A stretch of 64,000 nucleotides of DNA from Rheum nobile (lineage: Eukaryota; Streptophyta; Magnoliopsida; Caryophyllales; Polygonaceae). A program made the translations under genes and the position numbers. The stretch spans positions 868,001 to 932,000 of the forward strand of contig WOAB01000765.1 of NCBI GenBank assembly GCA_027886185.1, read 5' to 3'. Numbering within the stretch: the stretch's first letter is position 1; the number at the start of each line of letters is the position of its first letter. Of this stretch, positions 22,412 through 32,800 are shown piece after piece. Below the pieces are notes generated by a model. It worked only from the letters and a program-made list of their open reading frames with translations. It did not search any database and was not told the origin of the DNA.

Positions 22412-23320
22412 TTACCAAAGTGGTGAAGAAGAAAGCGAAGAGAATCGTGAAATCATTGAAAAATACTCTTTCAACCTGCACATTGCACAACCTAGTAAAA
22501 TTTCTGAATTGGAAAAGAACAAAAACTTGGGAGACGAACTACACCTTTTTAACTTATGTATAATGCATAAAGTTCTCAAAAGGAAGGGATGACGGCATAA
22601 GAGTATAACATAATAGTTGGTTTCCTCTTAAATATAATCTAGTCTCACCATAATTCATATTACATTTACTAAAGTTTATTTCAGATTGTATGTAATACAT
22701 CTGGGAAAAAAGAGGTCATGACACTCCTTATATTGAGGACTGACAACTACCATTTGAGCTTTTGCAAATCATGATTCTTCAAATTTCATAATTTCTAGGA
22801 AGTATATATGAAAGTTTCAAACCAAAAACAGAGATAATAGCATATCTAGAAGAGGTAATGAAACTTTTTTCAAATATAGTCTTCCAAACAACAAACACAT
22901 AAATAGAATTTCCGATGTTGCAGACATGAAGGGTGATGATCATGAAAGTGTTTGCTAACTAATACCAATCAATATGTGCTTAAGTTGACAAAAACTATCT
23001 AAAGCATTTAAGGTAAGCTCATTATACAAGATTTAATAAAAGCCACAACAAACAAAAAACTCACCTTATTTCTCTAGTATAAGCACCACTTTTTCTAATC
23101 CAGCAGTGTTGTGCAGATAACTCTATTCGACTCGTCAAACAGTTTCTTACTTGATCAATATAAGCAGAAAACATCCACTAATACGATTTTACATACTCAT
23201 TTTGTCCTTGTTGTATAATCTTGTATTCTTCCACATGCACATTGACAAAATACAAATGGTTGCTTGAATTTAATCTATAAATGGTTGTTTTAGGTAATTG
23301 ATTTGTTCTAATGTTAATAG
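22412..23320. other. AT-rich intergenic DNA
   Basis: I see no gene, RNA or bounded mobile element in this stretch, only A/T runs and short chance open frames. Confidence 0.6.
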
Positions 23321-23403
23321 TTGGAGAGTGTTATATTGGAGGCATTAACCACTTTGAAGGAGCCTAAGGATCGGAGAAGAATGCTATTGCAACATATATA
23401 GAG
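23321..23403 (+). pseudogene. TRB-like H1/H5-domain exon fragment
   Basis: Between a TTAATAG acceptor and a GAG/GTATC donor the plus strand reads VILEALTTLKEPKDRRRM followed by LLQHI and a stop. This matches the start of the linker-histone-like (H1/H5) domain of plant TRB (single-Myb-histone) telomere-repeat-binding proteins, whose exon has similar splice borders. An in-frame TAG near the 3' border and the lack of neighbouring exons show it is broken. It lies only ~100 bp from a Myb fragment of the same gene type but on the opposite strand. Confidence 0.6.
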
Positions 23404-23500
23404 GTATCATTTTTTATTTATTTTTATATTGACGGGGATTGATTGATTGATCTATACTACAAATCATAAATGGTTCCACCTTGTAAAATTCTATTTGACT

Positions 23501-23972
23501 CTACAACATGTAGTTTGTCACTGAATGAAGCTTTGGTTCAACAACTATTTCTTCACCTTCAGCTAAACCATTCAAAGCACCATGCTTTTCATTAAATTTT
23601 TGAGTTTGAGGATTCCTTTTTAATGCAAGTATCGCCTTCTCTCTTGATCCTAGTCTACTTGATGTCACATTGATGTTTCTCCACTTATCCTTATGGACCA
23701 TTGAAATCATACATATAAGTTAAGAAAAAAGTGTGCACATGAATAATAAAAAGAAGCGCCAAGTATGATTTGAGCAGAAATGTAACATATCACCATCATG
23801 AGAAACAAATTCAATCATACCTTAATGTCCACATTTAAACGTGACAGTAGCACGTCACTAAACTCATGCTCTCTGAGGATTGTCTGCCATTTTCCAGCAC
23901 AATGCTTACGTACTACTCTAGCTTTCAGCGTCGCTTTTTCTTCTGTTGTCCACTTCTGTTTGAAGCACCCAT
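23501..23972 (-). pseudogene. TRB-like single-Myb domain fragment, two exons
   Basis: Exon 1 (23972-23821) encodes QKWTTEEKATLKARVV, KHCAGKWQTIL and SRLNVDIK, ending at a GTATGA donor. Exon 2 (23689-23501) follows a CCATAAG acceptor and begins DKWRNINVTSSRLGSREKA. Together they form the N-terminal Myb/SANT domain of plant TRB proteins, which bind TTTAGGG telomeric DNA and telo-box promoters. A one-base deletion just after the start ATG (MGAS then frame loss) removes translation. The frame stops 63 codons into exon 2 without the H1/H5 domain or coiled coil on this strand. The intron is 131 bp. This is a truncated pseudogene, possibly a captured fragment. Confidence 0.7.
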
Positions 23973-24123
23973 TGTCAAGAATGCTAAGATCTTGATAAGG
24001 AGCACATCTAAAATCAAACTCATATAGTCATAGAATGAAAGTACTCGATCTCCATGAATGAAACAGGTTTAGAATAATACGAACTTCATGTAAGGAGATA
24101 TATTCTTCTTCCTTTATCATACA

Positions 24124-24955
24124 TGTTGTGCTCTGCACTAGGAAGGACCGTCTTTAACAAGGTGAAGGGAGGCCAAGATACTTCTTCAATGCTGATCTCG
24201 GCCAAGCACTCAAAATGATTGTGTTTGATGTGTTTGTAAGGAAAGGAAAAGTTATAACTCACCTTGAAGAATCAAGGAGAGTTTGGGATATGCAACTCAA
24301 TTCTCTAGGATATAACGCACCTTGAAGAATCGAGAAGAAGGATAAACAACTTGAACTTCTTAGGATATAACTCACCCAAGGAATTCAAGAAGAGGCTAAT
24401 CAAGTGTAGATGTGACTCACTATCCTCAATCAACCTTGCCAAGGATATGACTCACCAAGGCCATGAAGTGATCATCTAGATATGACTCACTAGATGAATC
24501 AAATCATTGAAGAACTCTCAAAAGAGAGAAGAGACAAGAATAAGCTCTCAAGCATTCATCATTCATTCAAGTCTAAAAAACACAAATGAGGCCACCAAGG
24601 CCTTAAATAGTCTCCAAATATCCATCCAAAATAACCAACTTTAAATAAAACAAAACACATAAAACACTTTCCAAAAACAGCCTTCACACATGGCCGTGGG
24701 CTGCAAGCATAGTCGTGAGCGTCTTGGTGCCGACACTAGCCTTGGTTGTGGCCAGCCTTGGCCCTTCCTTGCGCCTTCATGAGCGGTCTTCTTCCTTCAA
24801 ATGGCTCGACCTCCTCGGTTGAACATGACTTCCAAATGGGGCCCAAGAGAACTCGCCCATGGTGAAGGTGGCTAGGTGTGTGCATGCCAAGCTTTGCTTG
24901 CTCTCAGATAGCTTCGATCTTTGTAAGGCTCTTGATGGGATCCATGATCACATCA
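24124..24955 (-). repeat. Element C 3' LTR
   Basis: Starts TGTTGTGCTC and ends CACATCA on the plus strand. The purine tract (minus strand AAGGAGGGGAGGA) abuts it at 24956-24968. The last codons of the C protease/tail frame lie inside this LTR. Confidence 0.88.
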
Positions 24956-25695
24956 TCCTCCCCTCCTTGAAAAAGATTTGACCCCGAATTTGCATTGGTT
25001 CTCCTTACAAAGTCAGACAAACCGAAGCTCCCAAACTGCCCTATATAGTCATCCTCCTCCTTAAGTCGTAGAAGCATGCGTTGAGCCAATCCCTTGGCTT
25101 TCCTCAACTCTTCTCGACCCATAGGCTCCAGCGTGTATAGTATTTGATTCCAGACTATGTGATAGTGATTTCTTCTGCCCTCATGCAGCACACTTCGATC
25201 AAATTGCCATGGCCTGTCCAAAATCACGGCATTGGTCTTGCTAGGCATCACCAAGCACGTCACCACATCGGTGTATTCCCCAAGGCGAATGACAATGTTG
25301 GCCTCCTTATCCACCATGATCCGATGATTCTCGTTGATCCAGCCCACTTCGATTGCCGACACTAGAGTCCTGGTTGGGAGGTCTAGTTGTTGGATCACAT
25401 GCTCAGCTAGAATGTTTCGATCACTTCCACTGTCAATCAAAGCAATGAACGAGACAAGGCTTCCTCCAATGAAGCAAGTATGATGGCAGCCGAGGTTGCA
25501 TTGATCAAAATCAACCCATTCATCGTAGCTCATACTCGGCATGTCTTGAAGGAACTCTTCCTTGAGTAGATCGATCTCCGCTTGATCTTCAAAGGTGGCA
25601 TCAAAATCAAGAAACTCTTGCTTGATCTGCATTTTCAACATCTTGGCTGACTTGTATGGCTCTTCTTTGACGTCAAAATGGTGTGTTTGGAACAT
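24904..25695 (-). CDS. Element C aspartic protease fused to pol C-terminal tail
   Basis: 263 aa. A retropepsin-like aspartic protease occupies about residues 65-190, with the catalytic triad written as IDSGSDRNIL and the later RPWQFDRSVLHEG motif; here the usual GRPW is DRPW. After residue ~200 the sequence jumps to a segment ending SNLFQGGEDDV. In element B that kind of segment ends the integrase region of pol, so reverse transcriptase, RNase H and integrase have been deleted in frame. The last ~15 codons lie inside the 3' LTR. Whether protein is made is unknown; the frame is uninterrupted despite ~4% LTR divergence. Confidence 0.6.
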   Translation of the reverse strand: MFQTHHFDVKEEPYKSAKMLKMQIKQEFLDFDATFEDQAEIDLLKEEFLQDMPSMSYDEWVDFDQCNLGCHHTCFIGGSLVSFIALIDSGSDRNILAEHVIQQLDLPTRTLVSAIEVGWINENHRIMVDKEANIVIRLGEYTDVVTCLVMPSKTNAVILDRPWQFDRSVLHEGRRNHYHIVWNQILYTLEPMGREELRKAKGLAQRMLLRLKEEDDYIGQFGSFGLSDFVRRTNANSGSNLFQGGEDDVIMDPIKSLTKIEAI

Positions 25696-26144
25696 CGGTT
25701 GACTTGTTGGACGTCAAGGAAGAGTTTGAACGTTGGAGTTGACTTCAACGACTTCAAGTGTCAACACCTGACTGACTTTGCTTTTGATGTAGAGAGCAAG
25801 GACGTAATTCAAGGCTGGAGAGAGAGAGGTGGGATGACATCTTTGGAGTAGTGGAGAGGGATATGGAGGCGGTTGAGTTGTTGGAGAGATTCTTGTGAAG
25901 ATTTGATGTAACCGCACAAGATCTCTTGCACAAATCAAGGGAATGGTTGATGGAAATTGTGTGGGGCGTGTGGAAAGGTGGAGGCAGCCGTGGATTGGAG
26001 TGAGAAAAGATAGAGGTGGGCGGTTTAGAGTTTGTTGGAGGTGATCTTGTGGAGATTTGGTGGGAATATTACTCTAACCGCTCGGCCTCTTTTCTCTCTC
26101 TCTATCTCTTTTTTTTTGTCTCCAATAACCAACAAAAGATCAAT

Positions 26145-27158
26145 TCAGTTGGTTATGAAGAAAGTGGGGACGTGGGGAAATTGGTGGACGATGGTGGTGG
26201 CTGAAGGTGGTGGTTTGGGAAAAGGTTGGCTGGCCGCAAGCACTTGGCTATCCGCAACCATGGCCGGCCTCTCCCACCTATGGCTTCCCTCTTGCGTGCT
26301 CCGCCTTAGTGCTTCATGTTTTGAAGCACCAAAGATGACTCCCTTGACGTCTCTACTCCTAGAAAAATATTCATATTCAAGCAAAGGGGAAGGAATACGA
26401 AAAGTAGAGACAAGTGATACTTCCCTTAGATGAGTCTTCTCCTTTTCATGGCCAAAATTTGTGTCCTCGGATGGCTTAACATCGATGGCATCGACCTCTT
26501 TCCATAGTTCTTTCTCCTCCTTAACGAGCATAGGCAAAAGAGATCCATATGATTCTTCCTCGATTTCTCCTTCAAAGATAGGAGACTTGACCATTTGCAT
26601 TGGCTCTTTGATGGCACTTGGCTCCACCATTTGAGGAGATTCTTCCACCTTGTTCTTGACAAATATGGGCTGTTGACCCTCCTCTCCCACGCAATCATCA
26701 ACCAAAGCTTCACTCTCAAAGGATCCTTCATCCTTGTAAGTGTAGTATTGGTTTGGACAGATTTCAACTAAGTGGCCTCTCCCTTCACACATGACACACA
26801 TGATGTCACATGCTCTAATCTGGGGTTGTGGGCTCACTCTTTCTCTGCCCTTGGACGTGCTAAAAGATAAGTTAGGTAATTCATACACTCCCTTGGTCTG
26901 CACGGAAGGGTTAGAAGAACAATAGTGATGAGAGTTGTAAAAATAGAGATTAAGCGCGTACCTCATGTATGGGTTAGATCCTGGATAAGAACGTTGCCGG
27001 GCCTCCCTATATGAAGCTCCATAGGCCCGATAGTATAAGAATTCCCTTTGGGACATGCGGCCTATGTTAGACTTCTCCATTAGTTCTTGTCTTGGGGCTC
27101 CATTGGTGATATCCTTGACAATAAGACTCAAACAACAACCAAACACAAAAGCTCCCAC
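26145..27158 (-). CDS. Element C Gag-like protein with CCHC zinc knuckle
   Basis: An open frame of 337 aa. It contains one zinc knuckle, CVMCEGRGHLVEIC (C-x2-C-x4-H-x4-C), at about residues 120-133, which in Gag binds RNA. It is preceded by an Arg/Tyr-rich segment and followed by an acidic Glu-rich region. The usual retroviral-type Gag core upstream of the knuckle is not recognisable, so the protein is either truncated or highly diverged. The true start is uncertain because the first ~30 residues look like leader sequence; the Met near residue 28 is an alternative. The tail after residue ~290 is low-complexity and overlaps a C/T-rich stretch. Confidence 0.55.
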   Translation of the reverse strand: MGAFVFGCCLSLIVKDITNGAPRQELMEKSNIGRMSQREFLYYRAYGASYREARQRSYPGSNPYMRYALNLYFYNSHHYCSSNPSVQTKGVYELPNLSFSTSKGRERVSPQPQIRACDIMCVMCEGRGHLVEICPNQYYTYKDEGSFESEALVDDCVGEEGQQPIFVKNKVEESPQMVEPSAIKEPMQMVKSPIFEGEIEEESYGSLLPMLVKEEKELWKEVDAIDVKPSEDTNFGHEKEKTHLREVSLVSTFRIPSPLLEYEYFSRSRDVKGVIFGASKHEALRRSTQEGSHRWERPAMVADSQVLAASQPFPKPPPSATTIVHQFPHVPTFFITN

Positions 27159-28210
27159 AAAACTAGATCAATCAATGGACCCTAAGCTAGTAAGAAAGCT
27201 TAAACTCTTGAATTAAACATCAAGTTTTTCAGCTAAGCAAGCTTTCCTATGCAGGGTAGGCTTTGGGTTCCTAGACTCAACAAAAGAAAGAAAAACAACA
27301 AGAAGTGCACACCACAAAGTGAACCCAAGGTACTTGTGCAAATTTAAATCAAGTAATGTCAATGCAGGTACTAAACCCTCTTGCACTTTTACAATGGATG
27401 TTTATGATGTTACAATGCGGTAATTCAAGGTGTTCCATTCGGCTGACTCTTCACACTTATGCAAATTGTTGAATCACCTTTTCTATAGCCTTCCCCTTTT
27501 CAATTTGGGTCGGGTATTTCCGATTCAACCACGGTTTCTTGCCTTGAAAATTTCTGAATTCAATCTTTCTTCCTTCATTTTTGTACTTAGTACTAGCAGA
27601 TTGCAATAGAAGATAATAACACTTTACAGAATTAACTAATAACTAGCAACACTTAAGAACAAGAAGTCTTTCCCACGCATGAATGTCCGAGTTTTAAATT
27701 ATGCATGTGTACTTGATGAAGACAGATTGCTCAAGTGCTAAAATACAAAATAAGAATTATATTGCAAGACTCAACTAGACGAGGCTATTAATAAGGAACA
27801 AGCTTTGACTCTTTCTACTACTTCTAACAACCTAGACATTCAACAACATTCAGAAATGAAATCGCTAGATTTTAGGATCTTGTTTGACTCTTTCAAATGC
27901 AGCTAACAACCTGGGCGTGTATGAAGAATTAGTCAAAGTAGTTTCCTAGATTATAGGATTTGACTAACAACCTACCTAGGAATTCACGACGACACAAAAC
28001 TGACTCTAATGGACTGCAAATTCAAGAGAAAACAACAAGGACGACACACAACTTATATTCAAGACTCAAAGCAACAAAACACAAAGGAAAAACAAAGACT
28101 AGACTCGAAAAAAGCACAAAATCACAACCAGAATGGAAGGCACGAAATCTAGAGCTTGCAAATCTGAAATTCTATTAATTCAAGTCAAGGATTCGAGCAA
28201 TACCTTACGT

Positions 28211-28223
28211 AGCTTTAATACCA
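28211..28223 (-). other. Element C primer-binding site (tRNA-iMet-like)
   Basis: The minus strand reads TGGTATTAAAGCT, two mismatches from the TGGTATCAGAGC site complementary to initiator tRNA-Met. It differs clearly from the tRNA-Asp site of the tandem array. Confidence 0.7.
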
Positions 28224-28225
28224 AA

Positions 28226-29057
28226 TGTTGTGCTCCGCACTAGGAAGGACCGTCTTTAACAAGGTGAAGGGCGGCCAAAAAACTTCTTCAATGGTGATCT
28301 CGGCCAAGCACTCAAAATGATTGTGTTTGATGTGTTTGTAAGGAAAGGAAAAGTTATAACTCACCTTGAAGAATCAAGGAGAGTTTGGGATATGCAACTC
28401 AATTCTCTAGGATATAACGCACCTTGAAGAATCGAGAAGAAAGATAAGCAACTTGAACTTCTTAGGATATAACTCACCCAAGGAATTCAAGAAGAGGCTA
28501 ATCAAGTGTAGATGTGACTCACTACCCTCAATCAACCTTGCCAAGGATATGACTCACCAAGGCCATGAAGTGATCATCTAGATATGACTCACTAGATGAA
28601 TCAAATCATTGAAGAACTCTCAAAAGAGAGAAGAGACAAGAATAAACTCTCAAGCATTCATCATTCATTCAAGTCTAAAAAACACACATGAGGCCACCAA
28701 GGCCTTAAATAGTCTCCAAATATCCATCCAAAATAACCAACTTTAAATAAAACAAAACACATAAAACACTTTCCAAAAACAACCTTCACACATGGTCGTG
28801 GACTGCAAGCATGACCGTGAGCGTCTTGGTGTCGGCACTATCCTTGGCCGTGGCCAGCCTTGGCCCTTCCTTGCGCCTTCACCAACGGCCTTCTTCCTTC
28901 AAATGGCTCGACCTCCTCAGTTGAACATGACTTCTAAATGGGGTCCAAGAGAGCTCGCCCATGGTGAAGGTGGCTAGGTTTGTGCATGTCAAGCTTTGCT
29001 TGCTCTCGGATAGCTTCGATCTTTGTAAGGCTCTTGATGGGATCCATGATCACATCA
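28226..29057 (-). repeat. Element C 5' LTR
   Basis: Starts TGTTGTGCTC and ends CACATCA, the same length as the 3' LTR. On the element strand it is followed, after two bases, by the primer-binding site, and outside it lies the target duplication ATACA. Confidence 0.88.
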
Positions 29058-29062
29058 ATACA

Positions 29063-29866
29063 TATCAACATATTGTCAATCTCACAGATGCTGTAGAAGT
29101 AAAAATAGAAGGCCAAAAGGAAAAGGAGAGAAGTTTGAAATAAAGAGACACATTATGATGTCAATAATGCAGTTGAAATATAAACCCTGGACAAATTTAA
29201 GCCTAAGGTAAGCAACCACTCAAGCTCAAGATTAGAACAAGTACTTGCCTAGAGATCAAAGGAGAAATAGTTGAAGATTTTTTTTGCTTAAAATGCTAGT
29301 ATCAATGTCAACATTTTACTAGGAAAGAAAGAATTTTTTTCCTGCTCTTTTTTCCCCTCAATGACTAAACATATTATACAATTAGGAACTACCAATATAA
29401 ACACAAAAATCATATCTTCTAGCTTATGAAAATAAAATAAAATGGCATAACATGCACATATGTCAGCACTGTGACAAATTAAACGCTCCACCAACTCCAT
29501 GAATTTAAAGCTCAAGAGCAAATGAATCGTGAAGACACTAAAATCTATCCAGAAAACCATCATGGCCATATCCTATCATCTTCTGACATCTTTCAAACAG
29601 AATTCCTCATAGCTCCAACAACTCTTACAATGCTAAATAATAGACAACTAACACATGAAGAACTTTGGCCTCTACTATGGATTTGACCAACCAAAATCAC
29701 AGCTTATCAAGCTACTAATACGCCACAAGACATGACACATTTATCAAATGCATGTCTAAATATTCAGAGATAAGAAGTTATATCATAGTATATATTTAAA
29801 ATTCACCTTCCACTTACCAAACAGAGAGCTACAAAATAAAAACATCAAAATATAGCAATTTCAAGT
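29063..29866. other. Intergenic DNA, nothing recognised
   Basis: AT-rich DNA immediately beyond element C. Removing element C joins this segment directly to the TRB-fragment region ending at 24123. No gene, RNA or bounded repeat is visible. Confidence 0.55.
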
Positions 29867-30108
29867 TTATTTTCGTTTGACTGACATGTGAGCATGGAGC
29901 AATGCAACGGGGCCGAGATACTCCTTGGGGTTCCACCAGTAGCTAGGGCACGAAGTGCTACAACAAGCACAAAGAATACACTCATACATCCCATCCAGCT
30001 TCTTCCTATCCTTCTTACTCTGCAAAATCTCCTTCCTAGGGTTCGGATTTGTGCTCTTCCTCTTCAACCACGGCTCAATGCTCTTATACTGGTTATAGAA
30101 CTTCAACT
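29867..30108 (-). pseudogene. SDH2 (succinate dehydrogenase iron-sulfur subunit) exon fragment
   Basis: The minus strand encodes FYNQYKSIEPWLKRK, KEILQSKKDR and LDGMYECILCACCSTSCPSY, continuing through WWNP and YLGP to LLHAH. This is the C-terminal half of mitochondrial SDH2/SdhB of complex II. The CxxCxxC...CP cysteines that ligate an iron-sulfur cluster are intact. After ALLHAH the frame runs into unrelated sequence and stops (MSVKRK). Upstream exons with the [2Fe-2S] domain are not found in the flanking 2 kb. At its upstream edge it meets, within about 10 bp, an exon-like piece on the opposite strand. It is a stray exon, not a working gene. Confidence 0.75.
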
Positions 30109-30116
30109 TAGTGCAG

Positions 30117-30199
30117 CTTCTAGAGAAACAAATTGGAAGGAGTTATATGCAGCTTACATCAAGGCCAAAACTGCCGACAAGAAGGATTTGGACAAATAA
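30117..30199 (+). pseudogene. Unidentified terminal-exon-like fragment
   Basis: After a GTGCAG acceptor the plus strand reads SRETNWKELYAAYIKAKTAD then KKDLDK and a TAA stop. The composition (aromatic, Lys-rich, clean stop) looks like the last exon of a real protein, but I do not recognise the gene. It is fused almost directly to the SDH2 fragment on the other strand, which suggests assembly by exon capture or repair. Confidence 0.35.
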
Positions 30200-30334
30200 T
30201 TCCATATAGGGAGAAACACTGCCGTTGCAGGCACCATCAGATGACAGTATCACAATATATCAATAAACTCTTTCATAGAAAAGACTGTCAAATGCTCAAG
30301 AAGCAAGAGTTGTCATATGATTTAGCCAAACATT

Positions 30335-30463
30335 TTAAAAGCAACTAGCGTACTGTTTAATAACCTCTTTTATACTCTTGTTCCCTACAGCGACAAATTG
30401 AGGATCATTACCCTGTAAAGAGTACCAAGCATACTTCTCATACAGACGAAGGATCATTACAAT
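30335..30463 (-). pseudogene. Unidentified exon-like fragment
   Basis: The minus strand reads MILRLYEKYAWYSLQGNDPQ, then FVAVGNKSIKEVIKQYA and a stop. Residue composition is protein-like over ~40 codons and unlike chance translation of AT-rich DNA. I cannot assign the family. It is the third exon-like piece within 600 bp, next to the SDH2 fragment. Confidence 0.35.
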
Positions 30464-32284
30464 GACATACTATAGTGATAGATACCATAACATGAAAGCT
30501 TACAAGCATATCATCTAACATTTTGAGAATATCAACATTAACTTGCATCTCGTGATGCTTTGCAATCAAGACAGTAGAAAAAGGAAGGAGTAGGCAAGAG
30601 CTAACCTGAGGAGTTATTCGACAACATCTCCTCTAAACTGCTACCAACATCATGCGGGAGCATGACAACATGTATATGTATATTTAGTTCGGTTTCATCT
30701 GGGACACATGTCATTTCGTAGAGCTCAATACAAAGAAAAACCAACTATGTCATGACTGGATTCCTAGGAAAATCTCATGATCTCAATAACACTCTGATTC
30801 TCCGATTTTTTTGTTGAATATGTCTATGCAGACTTTGCTATAACTCTATAAGCAGATCTTTTTTTCTAGCAAACAGTAAATCACAAAAAATACACCCTGT
30901 ATAACTTTGATAATTTACACTTCCTATGCACATCATTTATGTCACTCAATGACATGCTGTCATACTTTCTACTTCACCCCACCTATAATACTCTTAAATC
31001 TTGATTAATTAATGTAGGAAATACCTAATTGACAATCATGACAGGATCACCCAAAATAGAAGTGTACATTGTTTTCTACAATGGATGAAGCATATCAGAA
31101 TATCGCTCGATCAAGTTTCTAATAGGACAGAGACAAATTTCTAATACTTACCCTTAAAAACTACTTTCCTGCTTATACGTCTTTTATCATGCAAAGTGAG
31201 TTGATTCCATATAAAAGGAAGATACTTTATAGTTATACATCATAATTTAATGCAAGGGATTATGATGTCATAGGGTAATTTTTAAGTTATGGCAACGAAG
31301 ACTCCTTTCCATTCAGGTGATAAACTCACCATTCCAAAAAGAACCCTCAAATCTAATCTCAACTTTAAACGTGTTATGTCTAACTATATGGGATAAATGG
31401 ATTTTCCATATATTGATTTTGATATAGAACTCAAGCAAATTAGGTAGGAAACAAATTCTAAGAATTCCGTTCTCTGACTAATTTCTAGGAAGGAAACTGG
31501 TTAATATATTGTATCTTCCACCTTTTTACGAGTAGTGATGATTCTTTTGCTCTTAAGCCCCTCTAACAGAAAAGGAAATTTCAGCTAAACAAAGTCTACA
31601 AAATCTTCAATTCATTAGTTTGTCGTGCTCAAGTGCTAAAGTTAGAGATAATGCAGTGTTAAAGTTAATGAGAACATTACATAAGTAAGTGTTCAGAAGG
31701 TTTTTAGCTACTCACTATCTAAGTGAGTGTTTTGGGCAAAAAGATATCAAACCTAAATTGCATTCGATGTGGTGTTATTAGTCGAACGAATCAAATTATA
31801 ACTTCAAATAAATCAGAGAATCAAAATGATGAGACGAAATAGTAATAATAAAGCTTAGCTACAAAGGATTGCAGTGGGTCGAATGAGAGCGACTAATGTC
31901 AAATGGATGCTTAGAACAATTGAACTCTACCTTGCTTAAAAAGATCGTGTTTCGGATTACAATGAGAGCTTAGAATGCTAGTAAGTGGAGTAGTGAGAGG
32001 TCCTACAATGTGCTTATTGGGGATCTATTTATAATAAGAAACTTAAGCTGAGATTTTGGTGAGAAGTGACCGTTGGATGATTGGATCATCCCCATGATCT
32101 TCAGAGGTCGTTGCAATAGACCTAAAGCGAGCGTTGGGCGGAGTCTTCGAGCAAGTCAGATCAGATCCTCACTCCACCATGGACCTCCTTACTTAATCGT
32201 CCGTGGACCGGTCCAATCCGAATAATTCACGGCCCAACAGTGAGAATGCCATAATCAGAATTGGCATATGAATTACCTATTTCA
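30464..32284. other. Intergenic DNA, nothing recognised
   Basis: About 1.8 kb of AT-rich DNA with only short open frames. No RNA gene, terminal inverted repeat pair or LTR boundary is visible to me. Confidence 0.5.
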
Positions 32285-32800
32285 TTATCGTTGTGCGCAC
32301 CCCTCGCAATGCAAGTCCACCTTCAACCCCACCGTTGCAGAACCAGCTTCGATGCCTCCATTTCCGTTCTTCTTCTCAACCTCTTTCTTCTCCAGCTCCT
32401 TATGCACATAAAGACTAACAACAAAATCCGTTTATTAGCAAGCAATTGACAACACCAGAAAATCGGAACCGAATTGAATGAACTGCGAAATAACGATAAT
32501 AAGGAAGAAAATGAGAAATCAGAATTAGCAAGAGATCCAAAAAGCAGATAAAATTGAACGAAGCGAACAAGGAGGCAGAATCTCCATAGACGAATTCTCT
32601 GAAGGTCGAGGCGGTGGCGAGCGAGAGTGAGAGGATGGGGAGACGCGTGAAGCAAGTCAGAGTTTCAACACGAGCAAATGGAATTAGGGTTGAGAGAGAA
32701 GAGATGGAAACAGGCCTAAATGTTAAACAAATAAAGCCCAATTCAGCTTCCAAACCCAACCAAAATCACAGCCCAATCACCAGATACAACCAAAATAGGG
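32285..32800 (-). pseudogene. 5' fragment of a heavy-metal-associated (HIPP-type) gene
   Basis: The minus strand near 32400-32285 encodes ELEKKEVEKKNGNGG followed by GLKVDLHCEGCAQR and then TAA. A Lys/Glu-rich lead-in followed by V-D-x-H-C-x-x-C is the start of the HMA metal-binding domain of plant heavy-metal-associated proteins. The CEGC metal ligands remain, but the domain is cut off two residues later. Upstream, to about 32800, the strand is C/T-rich and looks like a promoter-proximal 5' UTR, perhaps with an intron ending near 32400. Only the 5' end of a source gene seems to have been placed here. Confidence 0.6.

Larger units (their letters stand above)
24124..29057 (-). mobile_element. 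Element C: complete non-autonomous CRM-like LTR retrotransposon
   Basis: Two 832-bp LTRs (24124-24955 and 28226-29057) bound the element, flanked by the 5-bp target duplication ATACA at 24119-24123 and 29058-29062. A purine tract lies at the left LTR and a primer site at the right, so it reads on the minus strand. The 3.3 kb interior holds a Gag zinc-knuckle frame and a protease frame fused to the extreme C-terminus of pol; reverse transcriptase, RNase H and integrase are absent. The stretch 27159-28210 is leader sequence without a gene. The FQGGEDDV ending that runs into a TGATGTG LTR start is the same arrangement as element B. I infer an internally deleted relative of CRM-type chromoviruses. 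Hand comparison of the LTRs gives about 32 differences (~96% identity), mostly transitions. Confidence 0.85.

Noticed and set aside
22219..22563. 114-aa plus-strand open frame
   Set aside because: It lies in the right arm of the foldback element and runs out into flanking DNA; the peptide is a translation of the subrepeats.
23451..23470. TCTATACTAC preceded by A as a Helitron 5' end next to the TRB fragments
   Set aside because: A ten-base match is too short and no 3' partner was found; kept only as context for the gene-fragment idea.
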